64,000 nucleotides of DNA. It comes from JANXXV01 sp038230275 (GTDB lineage: Bacteria; Acidobacteriota; Terriglobia; Bryobacterales; Bryobacteraceae). The stretch spans positions 1-64,000 of the forward strand of contig JBBRNO010000008.1 in NCBI GenBank assembly GCA_038230275.1, written 5' to 3'. A program made the position numbers and the translations under genes. This document shows positions 16,772 through 29,131 of this stretch, one piece after another (the first letter of the stretch is position 1; each line of letters starts with the position of its first letter). Under the pieces are notes generated by a model. The model was given only the letters and a program-made list of their open reading frames with translations. It was not told the DNA's origin and searched no databases.

Positions 16772-18427
16772 ATGACATTCCAGATCGGAGAGCGCATCGG
16801 AGATTATGAAATCGTCAGCGTGCTGGGCGCCGGCGGGATGGGCAAGGTGTACAAAGTCCGTAATGTGATTTCCGAGCGGCTGGAAGCCATGAAAGTGCTG
16901 CTGCCAAATCTGGAGAGCAATCCCGATCTGGCCGACCGATTCACCCGCGAGATTAAAGTGCAGGCCAGTCTGGCGCATCCGAATATCGCGGCCCTGCATA
17001 CGGCGCAGCGAATCGACAATCAACTCATCATGATGATGGAGTATGTGGAAGGCGTCACCATCGAGCAGGAAATGCACGACGGTGCCATCTCCGTTGAAAA
17101 GGGTGGTGAGTATATCTCGCAGGTGCTTTCGGCGCTGGCCTACGCGCACGCCAGAGGTATCGTTCACCGCGATATTAAGCCGGCAAACATGATGTTGACC
17201 CCGGGCGGGATTGTGAAGTTGATGGATTTCGGCATCGCTAGAATTACCGCCGACCCTAAGCTCACGCAAACCGGCCATACCGTGGGGTCGCTTTACTATA
17301 TGTCCCCCGAGCAGATCAACGGCGCCGCGCTGGATGCGCGCTCTGATCTGTATTCGCTGGGCATTTCGCTTTATGAGATTGTGACTGGAACGCGGCCGTT
17401 CAAAGGCGATAGCGATTTCTCCATCATGGCGGCGCATTTGAATTCCACGCCGGTGCCGCCGGTGCAGATCGATCCAAGGCTGCCAGCGATGCTGAACGAA
17501 ATCGTGATGATGTCGATCGCGCGGGATCCGGCACAGCGCTTCCAATCGGCGGACGCATTTCGGAATGCGCTGCAATCCGTGCATTCGGCCGCTGGCGCGG
17601 GTGCTGCTGCGCAGCGTCCTCAAGCGCAGTCCGTGGCAACGGCACCGCTCCAACCTACGGCGGCTCCTCCGCAAATGCCGCAAGCGAAATCCGGAAGCCG
17701 TCGTGGATTGTATATGGCTGTTGGTGCGTTGGCAGCAATTGGCGCTATGGTGTTAGTGGCCGTACAGGGTCCGAAATTGTTTCAACCGAGCGGTGCCGCG
17801 AGCCTTCCGGCGGTTTCGGTGTCGGCTCCTCCTCAGGGAAATACAGTGTCTACGCCAGCGGCATCGGCCCCGCAGGCCCCGGTACCGCAGGTAGCAGAAG
17901 TGAAGCCGCCAGTGGAGACGGCCGTTTCGGCTCCGATATCGAGCCCAGCAGCCGATCCCAGTCCCCGTAAGCCCGACCTGGCATCACTGGAAAGCCGCAA
18001 GCCGCAACTGAAACCGCAGATTTCCGCTCAGGTGCGCGAGATCCCCGCTGCCACGGCGGCCGCGCAGCCGCAACGGCAAGCACCACCCGCCGTGACCACA
18101 GCGCCGCGTCCTCTTTCCGCGACACCGGCAGAGCCCATTCGCGCTGACGACGGAAAGGCCGCTGCCATTCGCGAGCATCGTGAACTGTTGATGCTACTGG
18201 ACACCCGAGCCAATTCCATCAAAGGCAGCCTGCACACCTTGCAGCAACAGCAGGCGGCATCCGGCTTGAATCTGCGTGGCGACATCGTAACCGCGCAACA
18301 ACGGATGGAACTCTATCTCAACGAAGCCGAATCCTCCGGCAAGTCCGGCGATCCAGTGGCGATGAAGAAGAATCTGGCCTCGGCGGAACGGGAAATTGAG
18401 AAACTGGAAAAATTTCTGGGCCGTTAG
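16772..18427 (+). CDS. Transmembrane Ser/Thr protein kinase (PknB type)
   Basis: This 551-residue protein has an N-terminal eukaryotic-like kinase domain (about 12-270) with GAGGMGKVYKV, catalytic lysine K41, HRDIKPANMM (D134) and DFGIAR (D152), so it should be active. A single membrane helix at about 313-331 places the remainder outside the membrane. Residues of about 335-455 are an Ala/Pro-rich linker, and the last 90 residues form a predicted helical or coiled-coil domain (ELLMLLDTRANSIKG onward). There are no PASTA or other known sensor repeats. It follows the CsgG-family gene by 3 bases, suggesting that the kinase and the secreted protein act in the same envelope process. Its stop overlaps the convergent small membrane gene. 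Confidence 0.95.
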   Translation: MTFQIGERIGDYEIVSVLGAGGMGKVYKVRNVISERLEAMKVLLPNLESNPDLADRFTREIKVQASLAHPNIAALHTAQRIDNQLIMMMEYVEGVTIEQEMHDGAISVEKGGEYISQVLSALAYAHARGIVHRDIKPANMMLTPGGIVKLMDFGIARITADPKLTQTGHTVGSLYYMSPEQINGAALDARSDLYSLGISLYEIVTGTRPFKGDSDFSIMAAHLNSTPVPPVQIDPRLPAMLNEIVMMSIARDPAQRFQSADAFRNALQSVHSAAGAGAAAQRPQAQSVATAPLQPTAAPPQMPQAKSGSRRGLYMAVGALAAIGAMVLVAVQGPKLFQPSGAASLPAVSVSAPPQGNTVSTPAASAPQAPVPQVAEVKPPVETAVSAPISSPAADPSPRKPDLASLESRKPQLKPQISAQVREIPAATAAAQPQRQAPPAVTTAPRPLSATPAEPIRADDGKAAAIREHRELLMLLDTRANSIKGSLHTLQQQQAASGLNLRGDIVTAQQRMELYLNEAESSGKSGDPVAMKKNLASAEREIEKLEKFLGR

Positions 18428-18594
18428 GACGGGTCTTTTTGGCGTGTGTTCGATACGCCGGTAAGAATTCCCAATCCGATCAGCACCAGCACCGCCACGG
18501 CAATCCAATGGCTTGGCATGTGCATCAGGAATGCACCATAGCCAACGCCCACGATCAAGACGACAAACCCAAATAGATATAAGCCAAAGGACAT
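18424..18594 (-). CDS. Small two-helix membrane protein
   Basis: The 56-residue protein starts MSFGLYLFGFVVLIVGVGYG and has two hydrophobic helices (about 4-22 and 31-47) with a basic C-terminal tail (NTRQKDPS). The ATG at 18594 is preferred because GAGGTGAT lies just upstream. Function is unknown. Confidence 0.6.
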   Translation of the reverse strand: MSFGLYLFGFVVLIVGVGYGAFLMHMPSHWIAVAVLVLIGLGILTGVSNTRQKDPS

Positions 18595-18830
18595 CACATC
18601 ACCTCGCAGCGGCTCGTTGCACAACGGTGGCCAAACGCGTTCGCCTGTCACGATACGGTAAATTTTTCAAAGACCGTGCCTCTTAGGTAAATCGTAGGTG
18701 CTTTCGTTTGAAAGATTAAGCATTTGTCATGGTAATTGTTACTTGACTTTGTATGCGCCAGGATACACACTGTGACCTAATGTGTGGCGATGCGAAATCC
18801 GGATAAAGCCGGAGCGCAGGAGGATTTTAC

Positions 18831-19262
18831 TTGTCTCGATACTCATTCGTCGAACCTGGCTCAGCGTTTGCGTTGCCGGAAAGCTTCGACTTTGAAGCGT
18901 ACATCGAAGCCGAGCGCGAACTCTGGGCGCTCTTTCCCGAAACAGATGGCAAGAGAGTAAACTTCGTCCAAATCGGGCTTACGGCACAAATCTACGCGCA
19001 GACGCCGGACGACCGATCCGAGTTGAAAGCGGACGAGACCTACATTCTGATGCCGTGCGAGGACAGCACCATGCGCCCGATTCGGATGCGCGCCTCTCGC
19101 AGACTGACGCTGAGCGAATACCGGATGGGGCACATGACCGCGGTAAAGTTGATCGGCAAGATCAGCGAAGCGGGAGAGGTAATGCGGGAAGTCGGTTATC
19201 AAATCCTGGGGGAAGAAGTACTTCAGGAAGCGCAAGCCCGCCTTTCCGGTGACCGCCAGTAG
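18831..19262 (+). CDS. Hypothetical protein, 143 aa, TTG start
   Basis: The family is not recognised. The TTG at 18831 is supported by an AGGAGG located 7 bases upstream, and no ATG start with a ribosome-binding site exists nearby. The protein is soluble and acidic in its first half, and has no membrane segment or metal motif. The 236-base gap upstream contains a TTGACT at 18743 that could be a -35 element, and a short TCCGG/CCGGA hairpin immediately before the ribosome-binding site. Confidence 0.65.
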   Translation: MSRYSFVEPGSAFALPESFDFEAYIEAERELWALFPETDGKRVNFVQIGLTAQIYAQTPDDRSELKADETYILMPCEDSTMRPIRMRASRRLTLSEYRMGHMTAVKLIGKISEAGEVMREVGYQILGEEVLQEAQARLSGDRQ

Positions 19263-19278
19263 TCCCGGGTGGTTCGAA

Positions 19279-20091
19279 TTACTCGAACTCAATCTTAGAC
19301 AAGTTCGCAATGGGCTTCGGGAAGTGCATTTTCATTGCTTCCATGGCCTCGACGATCACCTCGGAAACAGCCAGATTTCGAAACCACTTCTTGTTCGCTG
19401 GAATCACATACCAGGGCGCATTCGTCGTGGTGCAATGGCTGATCGCGTCTTCAAAAGCACTGGCATAATCGTCCCAATACTTACGCTCATCCACATCCGC
19501 CTGGGAGAACTTCCAGTTCTTCTCAGGATTGTTGATGCGTTCTTCAAATCGCTTCTTCTGTTCGTCTTTGCTGATGAATAGGAAGAACTTCAGAATCGTC
19601 ACACCGTTATCGCTCAGCATTCGCTCAAATTCGTTAATTTCGCGATAGCGCTGAATGCAAACCCCCTTGGGGATGGACTTGTGGACCCGGACCACCAACA
19701 CGTCCTCGTAGTGGGAGCGGTTGAAGATCACCATTTCGCCCGCCTCTGGAACTTCCTTGTGTATGCGCCAAAGGTAGTCGTGCCGCTTTTCCAGATCGCT
19801 CGGCACCTTGAAAGGGACCACGCGGCATCCCTGGGGATTCAGACCGGTCATCACGTTGCGAATGGTACCGTCTTTGCCGCCGGCGTCGATTCCCTGCAGC
19901 ACAATCAGCACACCCCTCCGGTTTTCGGCGTAGAGCAAGTGCTGCAGCACCGCCATGCGGTCGAGGTTCTTCTTCAGCCGGAGAGCGGCCGCCTGTTTGC
20001 CACTGATGCCGGCGTCGAAGTCAGGATCGAACTTGGCAAGCTTCAATTTCGATCCCGGTTTGATGATTAGTTGTTCGGTAAGTTTCGACAT
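19279..20091 (-). CDS. ppk2: Polyphosphate kinase 2 family phosphotransferase
   Basis: The 270-residue PPK2 enzyme transfers phosphate between polyphosphate and nucleotides. Walker A is GIDAGGKDG (67-75), and the lid/Walker B region NRSHYEDVLVVRVH starts near residue 124. The single PPK2 domain and length fit the class I/III polyphosphate:AMP/ADP phosphotransferases; the exact nucleotide preference cannot be read. It is cytoplasmic. It stands alone, convergent with the preceding hypothetical gene. Confidence 0.93.
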   Translation of the reverse strand: MSKLTEQLIIKPGSKLKLAKFDPDFDAGISGKQAAALRLKKNLDRMAVLQHLLYAENRRGVLIVLQGIDAGGKDGTIRNVMTGLNPQGCRVVPFKVPSDLEKRHDYLWRIHKEVPEAGEMVIFNRSHYEDVLVVRVHKSIPKGVCIQRYREINEFERMLSDNGVTILKFFLFISKDEQKKRFEERINNPEKNWKFSQADVDERKYWDDYASAFEDAISHCTTTNAPWYVIPANKKWFRNLAVSEVIVEAMEAMKMHFPKPIANLSKIEFE

Positions 20092-20142
20092 GAGTTTTTA
20101 ATACAGATTGCAACCACAGGCTACCACTTTACGGCGGCCAAC

Positions 20143-20171
20143 TTGCGAAGATACCGCCCGATTGCTACACT
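20143..20171 (+). promoter_or_regulatory. Sigma-70 type promoter of rpmB
   Basis: TTGCGA (20143-20148) and TACACT (20166-20171) are separated by exactly 17 bases, 33 bases before the rpmB start. Each box matches the consensus at 4 of 6 positions. Confidence 0.5.
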
Positions 20172-20204
20172 GAGGGTTTAGAAGTCTTGGGAGATCTCTG
20201 TCTT

Positions 20205-20396
20205 ATGGCAAAAGTATGCGACAAATGCGGCCGTGGCCCGCAATTCGGCAACAAAGTAAGTCACGCACATAATATTACCAAGCGCCGCTGGAACATCAAC
20301 TTGAAGGAAGTGCGCGCCATCGTTTCGGGCGGCACCAAACGGATTCGAGTCTGCACATCCTGCATCAAGAGCGGAAAAGTTCTGAAGGCCGCTTAG
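20205..20396 (+). CDS. rpmB: 50S ribosomal protein L28
   Basis: The 63-residue L28 begins MAKVCDKCGRGPQFGNKVSH and keeps the TKRRWNINLK core. It has a zinc-binding form with CDKC near the N-terminus and CTSC near the C-terminus. It is monocistronic here; the promoter at 20143 lies just upstream. Its stop overlaps the stop of the convergent desaturase by 4 bases. Confidence 0.97.
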   Translation: MAKVCDKCGRGPQFGNKVSHAHNITKRRWNINLKEVRAIVSGGTKRIRVCTSCIKSGKVLKAA

Positions 20397-21112
20397 TTCG
20401 CCGCCAACGATTCCCTCTTTATACTGGCAAGCTTTAGTACTTCTAACATTCGAATTACCGGCCAGGCCGGATCTACCTCGAATCTCTTTTGGGCAAACCG
20501 CGCGGAAGAGGGAAACTCGTGGTGATTGTTGTGCAACCCTTCGCCGCCGGTTAACCACGCCACCCATTTCAAGTTTGTCGCCAGGTTGTCGTAGTTTCTG
20601 TATCCCACCATGTGGCAAACGCTGTTGATAGTGGAATTCAACAGAATGTAGGCCACCGCGTGGAATGCCCACGCCGCCGAGCCCCACCACACTCCAAACA
20701 TCAGCATAAAAAGCGCCAGCCCGCCCAGCGCGCCGAAGTTCAACTTCGGAATCCTATCCAGAATCAGCACCCGGTAGTCAGGCGTATACTTTTGGATGGT
20801 GCCGGGATTCTTCGTTTCCCGCCGGTAGTAGAGCACATTCCCAAAAAGCACCTTCCACATTCCGAAGAGGTACGGGCTGTGCGGATCGCCGCTCTTATCG
20901 GAAAAGTGATGGTGCTTGCGGTGCACGGCCACCCATTCGCGGGGTGAGATGCCGGTGAAGAGCATAATCTCCAGGTGCATCAGAAATGCCAGCCAGGGAT
21001 GAAACTCAACGCCGCGGTGCGTCAGCGAGCGGTGCAGGTACATGGTCGTAAAGAACACCGACATTTGCAGGATCGCGATGGTAATGGTAACAACGTATAT
21101 AAGGTGCAACAT
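20393..21112 (-). CDS. Membrane fatty acid desaturase (delta-9 type)
   Basis: The 239-residue integral membrane di-iron enzyme shows the three histidine boxes of acyl-CoA/acyl-lipid desaturases: HRSLTH, HRKHHHF and HNNHHEF. It introduces a double bond into fatty acyl chains and so tunes membrane fluidity. Four membrane helices are arranged in pairs around the boxes. It is shorter than cyanobacterial desaturases (about 270-300 residues), mostly at the C-terminus. The start is uncertain: ATG 21112 is used, and ATG 21151 would add 13 residues; neither has a good ribosome-binding site. It is divergent from the FAH gene. Confidence 0.9.
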   Translation of the reverse strand: MLHLIYVVTITIAILQMSVFFTTMYLHRSLTHRGVEFHPWLAFLMHLEIMLFTGISPREWVAVHRKHHHFSDKSGDPHSPYLFGMWKVLFGNVLYYRRETKNPGTIQKYTPDYRVLILDRIPKLNFGALGGLALFMLMFGVWWGSAAWAFHAVAYILLNSTINSVCHMVGYRNYDNLATNLKWVAWLTGGEGLHNNHHEFPSSARFAQKRFEVDPAWPVIRMLEVLKLASIKRESLAAN

Positions 21113-21157
21113 GTGTGATGATACAATAGAAAACTTTCGGGGAGATAACATAACAAC

Positions 21158-22015
21158 ATGCGTTTTGTAACATTCCGCCGCGGCGGAGCAGTGCCGGAAC
21201 CCGGCGTTCTCAAGGGCACGAAGGTAATTGGACTGAAGTCCCTGGGCTATAACACCCTCATCGAAGTGATCGAAAAATGGGACGATGCCCGTCCGCAGAT
21301 TGAGGGCCTGCTCAAGAATGCCATGGCCGATGCCTTTGAAGAACTCAGCGCGGTACATCTGACCGCGCCGATTCTACGGCCGAACAAGCTATTATGCGTG
21401 GGGCTGAACTATCGCGACCATGCCATTGAATCCAAGATGGAGATTCCCAAGGTACCCACCATCTTCAATAAATTCGCGTCGTCCATCATCGGACCGGGTG
21501 AGACCATCATTCTGCCGAAGAAGTCTGAGAAGCCGGATTACGAAGCCGAATTCGCGGTGGTCATTGGAAAAGGCGGCCGGCACATCCCTGAAGACAAGTG
21601 GAAGGAACACGTCTTCGGTTACACGATTCTGAACGACGTCAGCGCCCGCGATTACCAACTGGCAACCACGCAGTGGCTGATGGGCAAGACCTTCGACACC
21701 TTCGCACCGATGGGTCCGGCGGTCGTCACCGGCGACGAAATTTCAGATCCGCATAATCTTGATATCAAGATGACAATTGGCGGCGTGGTGCTGCAGAATT
21801 CCAATACCAAGCACCTGATCTTCAACATTCCCACCTTGATCGCCTACATTTCCAGTGTGTGCACACTGGAACCTGGCGACATTATTTCCACCGGAACACC
21901 GGCCGGCGTAGGGCTTGGTTACAATCCTCCGCGCTGGTTAAAGCCGGGTGATGAATGCGTGGTGAGTGTGCAGGAACTAGGCGAACTGCGCAACCCCTGC
22001 GTGCTGGAAGCCTAG
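21158..22015 (+). CDS. Fumarylacetoacetate hydrolase family protein
   Basis: The 285-residue protein has the FAH C-terminal catalytic fold. Key segments are LCVGLNYRDHAIES, PDYEAEFAVVIGKGGRHI (metal-binding glutamates), GYTILNDVSARDYQ and STGTPAGVG. Family members hydrolyse or decarboxylate 3-oxo acids or isomerise dienoates in aromatic catabolism, and many act as oxaloacetate decarboxylases or acylpyruvases. The substrate cannot be inferred because no pathway genes are adjacent. GGGGAGA lies upstream of the ATG. Confidence 0.9.
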   Translation: MRFVTFRRGGAVPEPGVLKGTKVIGLKSLGYNTLIEVIEKWDDARPQIEGLLKNAMADAFEELSAVHLTAPILRPNKLLCVGLNYRDHAIESKMEIPKVPTIFNKFASSIIGPGETIILPKKSEKPDYEAEFAVVIGKGGRHIPEDKWKEHVFGYTILNDVSARDYQLATTQWLMGKTFDTFAPMGPAVVTGDEISDPHNLDIKMTIGGVVLQNSNTKHLIFNIPTLIAYISSVCTLEPGDIISTGTPAGVGLGYNPPRWLKPGDECVVSVQELGELRNPCVLEA

Positions 22016-22025
22016 AACATTCGTT

Positions 22026-22056
22026 GCCACCCGCTGCCTCAATGCCGGCGGGTGGC
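22026..22056. terminator. Bidirectional hairpin between convergent genes
   Basis: GCCACCCGC (22026-22034) pairs perfectly with GCGGGTGGC (22048-22056) over a 13-base loop, between the stops of the FAH gene and the DUF2892 gene. Confidence 0.6.
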
Positions 22057-22063
22057 TTCCCCC

Positions 22064-22251
22064 TCAGCCCTCCCGAACACCCATCTTCCGCAGAATCGTC
22101 ATCAAAGGACACCAGTTCGTGAAAGCGGACTGAAACAGATTCAGCCCTACGAAGGCAGTGAAGAGATACCAGTACGGACTCACCCAATAGCCCAGCGCGA
22201 GAGACGCCATCACAAACGCACCCGCGAACAGACGCAGAAAACGATCAACAG

Positions 22252-22255
<4 letters not shown>
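22064..22255 (-). CDS. DUF2892 (YgaP-like) small membrane protein
   Basis: The 63-residue protein has two membrane helices (about 8-24 and 28-45) and the motif NLFQSAFTNWCPLMTIL typical of DUF2892. The family often sits beside efflux pumps, rhodaneses or peroxiredoxins. Its ATG overlaps the RND permease stop by 4 bases, so it is the last gene of the efflux operon. The exact function is unknown. Confidence 0.85.
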
Positions 22256-25427
<3,172 letters not shown>

Positions 25428-25431
<4 letters not shown>

Positions 25432-26591
25432 GGGCGGACCTCCACTCTGGCGCCGTCCACAACATCCAACGGAACGGGGAAGATCACCTTTTCACCGGCG
25501 TTGAGGCCGGACAGTACTTCCACTCGGCCATTGACCTTTTGCCCGCAGGTAACCAACCGCGTGCGAGCAATGCCGTTGTCCGCGACAACCACCGTCTGCA
25601 ACTGGCCGCGCTCCGTAACTGCGCCCGCCGGAATGGCCAGCAGCAACCTGCTTCCCAGTTGGAAGGCAGCGCGCCCGAATACGCCCGCACGCAAGGATGG
25701 CAGCGCGGGCAGATCGATCTTGACGGTGTACGTCCGGGAGGCCGCATCCACAGCGGGGACAATCTCGGAAACGCGAGCGTCCAGTGTGCGATCCACGCTA
25801 TCCAAAGTCACCGACACCAGCTGACCCACGCGAATCGCCGCTAAGTGAGATTCGTCCACGGATGCTTCCAGGCGGTAAGCTCCCTCGCGTTCCGAACCCT
25901 GACGATCAATGGTGAGCAGCGGCGTCCCTGGCAGAGCGAGGCTGCCAGGCTCGACAGTTCTTGCGGTGACCAGGCCGGCGAAAGGCGCCGAGACCGTGGC
26001 ATAGCTGCGCGTCACCGCGGCCGCGCCCACTTCCTGATCGACTTCCGCGAGTTTCGAGTTCAGTTGGACACGCCGCGCTCCCGCCATGTCGTAGGCCGCT
26101 TGTGCCGCCTTCAGCCTTGCCGACGCCTCATCGAATTCCTGGTTCGAGATCGACTTCTTCTGAAGCAACTCCTGCATACGGCCAAACGTCGCGTGTGCCA
26201 GGTCGAGATTGGCTTTCGCTGCCGCGATGCCGCTATCGGCCTCGGGCATGGCCATCCGAACTCCCTCACGGGCGGCCTCGGCGCGCCGCGAACTGACGTC
26301 CAGATCGCGCGTGTCCAGCGTCAGCAGCACTTGCCCCGCGCGTACGTGATCGCCCGCCTGTACCTTCACCTCGCGCACGTAGCCCATCAATTTCGCTGAA
26401 ATAGCCGCGGAAGTGCGGGCGCGGACTGTACCAGCCGCCTCATAATTCAAAGGCCAGGTTTCAGTGGCCGCCGTGATGGTGGTCACCGCAACAGGGCGCG
26501 CCGCGGAGGCAACCGGCTTCTCTTTAGGCGCTTCGCCGCACCCCGCCAGCCAGATCGCAGCCCAAATGGGAATCAACAGACGCTTCGTCAT
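25428..26591 (-). CDS. RND efflux periplasmic adaptor (membrane fusion protein)
   Basis: The 387-residue adaptor links the RND permease to the outer-membrane channel. It is a lipoprotein: the lipobox is LAGC with lipidated Cys18. A split lipoyl domain (AKLMGYVREVKVQAGDHVRAG) flanks an alpha-helical hairpin (about 110-190), followed by beta-barrel and membrane-proximal domains (VSVTLDSVDRTLDARVSEI). It lies between the outer membrane factor and permease genes with a 4-base overlap to the permease and no gap to tolC, consistent with a single transcript. Confidence 0.95.
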
Positions 26592-27929
26592 CTAGTTCAA
26601 TACCTCCGAATCCGCACTCAGCGTTCCTGCCGCCAGTTGCAGCATGGCGGCGGCGATGCGCTGATCGTGAATCGCCGCTAAGTTGCGCGTCCGCGCCTCT
26701 AGCACAGCCGCTTCGGTGCGAAGCAAGTCGGTGACGTTGCTCAGCCCGCTGCCGTAGCGGTTCTGGGTGATGCGAAGACTTTCTTCCGCCTCGGCGACGG
26801 ACGCCTTCGTCACCTCGATTCGCTGCTCAGCCGCCCGCAGATCGGCGTAGGCCCGGCGCACCTGAAGCTGAATGGCGGAGGAGGCATGCTGCTGCCGGGC
26901 CTCGCTGCGGCGCAGCGCAAACTTGCTTTCTTCGATGCGCGCCTTATCGCTGAAGCCGTTGAACAGGTTCCAACGGACGCCGATGGAGACCAGCCAATTG
27001 GCTCCGCCTCTGTCGTAAAAGCGCAGCCGGTCCACTTCGAAAACGGCGTGCGCGCCCACCTGTGGCAGTAGGTTGCTGTGCGCGGCAGCCGCCTCGTTCT
27101 CAGCCAGACTGGTGGCCAGCTTCACCTGGCGCGCCTCTGGCCTCTGGTTCAGAGCGCTTCGCTCATGGTCCGCGAGTAAACCGGCCGGAAGATGCAAAGG
27201 CGTCATCGCCGTGGTCAAAGTGTGCGCCGTATCCAGGGGCAGGCCAAGGGCATCGTTCAACGCCGCGCGCACCACCTCCAGGTCAGCCTCTCGCCGGATC
27301 TGTTGTTCGCGAACACCCGCCAGGTGAACACGGATGGAGAGCACGTCGACATCGGTCGACATTCCTACAGACCTCACCGCCTGCGCACGACCCAGGTCCG
27401 CCTGCGCGGATCGCATGGCTTGACTGCTCGCGTTCAATTGTTCCGTTCCCAACAGGACACCGTAATAGGACCGGATCACGCTGGCAATCACATCCATTTG
27501 AGTACGCCGGCCGTCCTCGGTAGTAATCTCTTTGGTCAACTCCGCCGAACGCACCGCGTGCCTGGTCTGGCCGGCGTCGTAGAGCGATTGATCCGCGGAA
27601 ACCTGCGATTGGAAATTGTTGAGGAAATCAGGGCGGTTTAAGGGTCCAACCTGGAAATTCTGCTCGCCAAATTGGTGCTGCGTCAGCAGCGAGGAGAATA
27701 CGAAGACCGGATTGTCGCCACGGGCCCACGATTCCGAGTAATTGACTTTCGGCAGGCTGCCTCCCCGTGCCACCGTAATGCGGCTTTCCGCGGCCTTTCG
27801 GGCGGCCACCGAGGCTTCCACCGATTTGTTCTTTTCCATCGCCAGCTGAACTGCGTCTTTTAGCGAGATTGCGTCTTGTGCCGCACCCGGCAACGACCAC
27901 AAAACGAGCATTCCTAGTGTTTTCTTCAT
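26592..27929 (-). CDS. TolC-family outer membrane efflux channel
   Basis: This 445-residue outer-membrane factor starts with a signal peptide (MKKTLGMLVLWSLPGAAQDA). Two repeats of the OEP domain cover residues of about 25-225 and 240-440 and are dominated by long coiled-coil helices (AVQLAMEKNKSVEASVAARKA, EAEESLRITQNRYGSGLS). It forms the trimeric exit duct of the pump. It is the first gene of the four-gene operon (tolC-like, adaptor, permease, DUF2892). The 95-base region upstream, shared with the divergent osmC gene, must hold its promoter. Confidence 0.93.
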   Translation of the reverse strand: MKKTLGMLVLWSLPGAAQDAISLKDAVQLAMEKNKSVEASVAARKAAESRITVARGGSLPKVNYSESWARGDNPVFVFSSLLTQHQFGEQNFQVGPLNRPDFLNNFQSQVSADQSLYDAGQTRHAVRSAELTKEITTEDGRRTQMDVIASVIRSYYGVLLGTEQLNASSQAMRSAQADLGRAQAVRSVGMSTDVDVLSIRVHLAGVREQQIRREADLEVVRAALNDALGLPLDTAHTLTTAMTPLHLPAGLLADHERSALNQRPEARQVKLATSLAENEAAAAHSNLLPQVGAHAVFEVDRLRFYDRGGANWLVSIGVRWNLFNGFSDKARIEESKFALRRSEARQQHASSAIQLQVRRAYADLRAAEQRIEVTKASVAEAEESLRITQNRYGSGLSNVTDLLRTEAAVLEARTRNLAAIHDQRIAAAMLQLAAGTLSADSEVLN

Positions 27930-28024
27930 TGCTTCTGGTTATCAGGATGCAATTACGTTGCCGAGGTGACAAAGCGTCACCTTTTGAAATCGCCTGCATC
28001 ATTGGAAGCAGGAAGGAAAAGTTT

Positions 28025-28432
28025 ATGGAAGTCTCAGCAAGATATTTGGGGGATTCGAAGTTCGAAATCGCCGCCCGGGGTCATCGGGTAATTTGTGATC
28101 AACCGCTGAATAACGGAGGCTCGGATGAAGGCCTGTCGCCGCCGGAGTTCCTGTTGGCATCGCTTGCCAGTTGCGCAGCCTACTATGCCTCGCAATACTT
28201 GAATACCCGCGCCTTGCCCGCGGCGGATTTGCAAGTACGAGTCACCGCGGAGAAGGGGGTGCAGCCCGCCAGACTGGCATCGTTCCAAATTGAGGTGACG
28301 GCTCCCGGCCTGGACGATCGTCACGAAGCCGGTATTCTGCGCGCCGTAAAAGCCTGCCTGATTCACAACACGCTGCTGGCAGGACCAAGGATCGAGATCG
28401 CTGTCAATGCCGGTGTTCCGGCACACGCTTAG
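28025..28432 (+). CDS. OsmC-family peroxidase-like protein
   Basis: The 135-residue protein has the OsmC/Ohr fold with both redox-active cysteines: C50 in ASLASCAAYY and C111 in AVKACLIHNT. Family members reduce organic hydroperoxides in the cytoplasm. GLSPPEFLLASLA matches the helix before the catalytic cysteine. The ATG at 28025 is preceded by AGGAAGGAAAAG. It is followed in 54 bases by an ECF sigma factor and a zinc-type anti-sigma factor, suggesting control by oxidative stress. A DUF2024/YhfA-like subfamily assignment is possible. Confidence 0.88.
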   Translation: MEVSARYLGDSKFEIAARGHRVICDQPLNNGGSDEGLSPPEFLLASLASCAAYYASQYLNTRALPAADLQVRVTAEKGVQPARLASFQIEVTAPGLDDRHEAGILRAVKACLIHNTLLAGPRIEIAVNAGVPAHA

Positions 28433-28440
28433 GGTCTGCG

Positions 28441-28466
28441 CCGGGCGTTACAACCGGGCGTTACAA
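28441..28466. repeat. Perfect 13-bp tandem duplication upstream of the sigma gene
   Basis: CCGGGCGTTACAA occurs twice in direct tandem (28441-28453 and 28454-28466), between the osmC stop and the sigma factor start. It could be a duplicated regulator or sigma contact site, or simple slippage. Confidence 0.9.
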
Positions 28467-28486
28467 TCGGAAGCGGTACCCCATCC

Positions 28487-29131
28487 TTGGAACGGGAATT
28501 CGAAGTTGAGCTCGCGCGCAGATTGATGACGGGAGACGCCGAGGCTTTCAACCGCTTCGTGGAGCACTTTCGCGCCAAGATCTTCCATTACACGTGGCTG
28601 ATGTGCGGCCAGCGCGAAGATGCCGAAGAGGTAGCGCAGGACACGCTGCTCAGAGTTTTCGAGAGCTTCGGCCAACTTCGAGAGCCCGAGCGCGTCCGGC
28701 CATGGGTATTTCGTATCGCCCGCAATGCGTGCCTGATGAAGCGGCGGAAGAGCGTTTTTGCACCCTCGCAGGAGTTGTCGCTCGATGACTTACTACCCAC
28801 CTGGAACGACGAAGGCGGCCACGGCAAGCTGCAGATTGCAGACTGGTCTGACCTGCCTGACCGTCAGGTTCTGCAAGATGAGATGAGGCAGGCGATCGAG
28901 AGAGCAATCAGCGCAGTACCCGAAAACTACAGGTCGGTAATCTTGTTGCGGGATGTGGAGGAGTTGTCCACCCTGGAGACAGCCCAGATTCTCGATTTGA
29001 CGGAAGACGTTGTGAAAACGCGCCTGCATCGCGCCCGGTTAGCCGTCCGCCAGAAACTGGACGAAGAACTGCGAACCGGCGACCGGGCCCTGCACAGGCA
29101 TGCGAAAGGAGGTTACCATGGAGCCGCATGA
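28487..29131 (+). CDS. ECF RNA polymerase sigma factor
   Basis: This 214-residue ECF sigma factor has region 2 at about 20-90 (DAEAFNRFVEHFRAKIFHYTW, then PWVFRIARNACL) and region 4 at about 145-200 (PENYRSVILLRDVEELSTLE, VVKTRLHRARLAVRQKL). It directs RNA polymerase to a stress or housekeeping regulon. No upstream ATG is available, so a TTG at 28487 is used; starting at the ATG at 28526 would cut the first helix. The gene overlaps the anti-sigma gene by 14 bases, which indicates translational coupling. Confidence 0.92.
   Translation: MEREFEVELARRLMTGDAEAFNRFVEHFRAKIFHYTWLMCGQREDAEEVAQDTLLRVFESFGQLREPERVRPWVFRIARNACLMKRRKSVFAPSQELSLDDLLPTWNDEGGHGKLQIADWSDLPDRQVLQDEMRQAIERAISAVPENYRSVILLRDVEELSTLETAQILDLTEDVVKTRLHRARLAVRQKLDEELRTGDRALHRHAKGGYHGAA

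Noticed and set aside
16451..17683. 410-codon antisense open frame opposite the Ser/Thr kinase and CsgG-like gene
   Set aside because: It lies wholly opposite two well-supported genes and its translation is Arg/His-rich shadow sequence with no known domain.
18743..18760. Riboswitch or strong promoter before the gene at 18831
   Set aside because: A TTGACT -35-like word and a small hairpin are present, but no good -10 at standard spacing and no conserved riboswitch core could be recognised.
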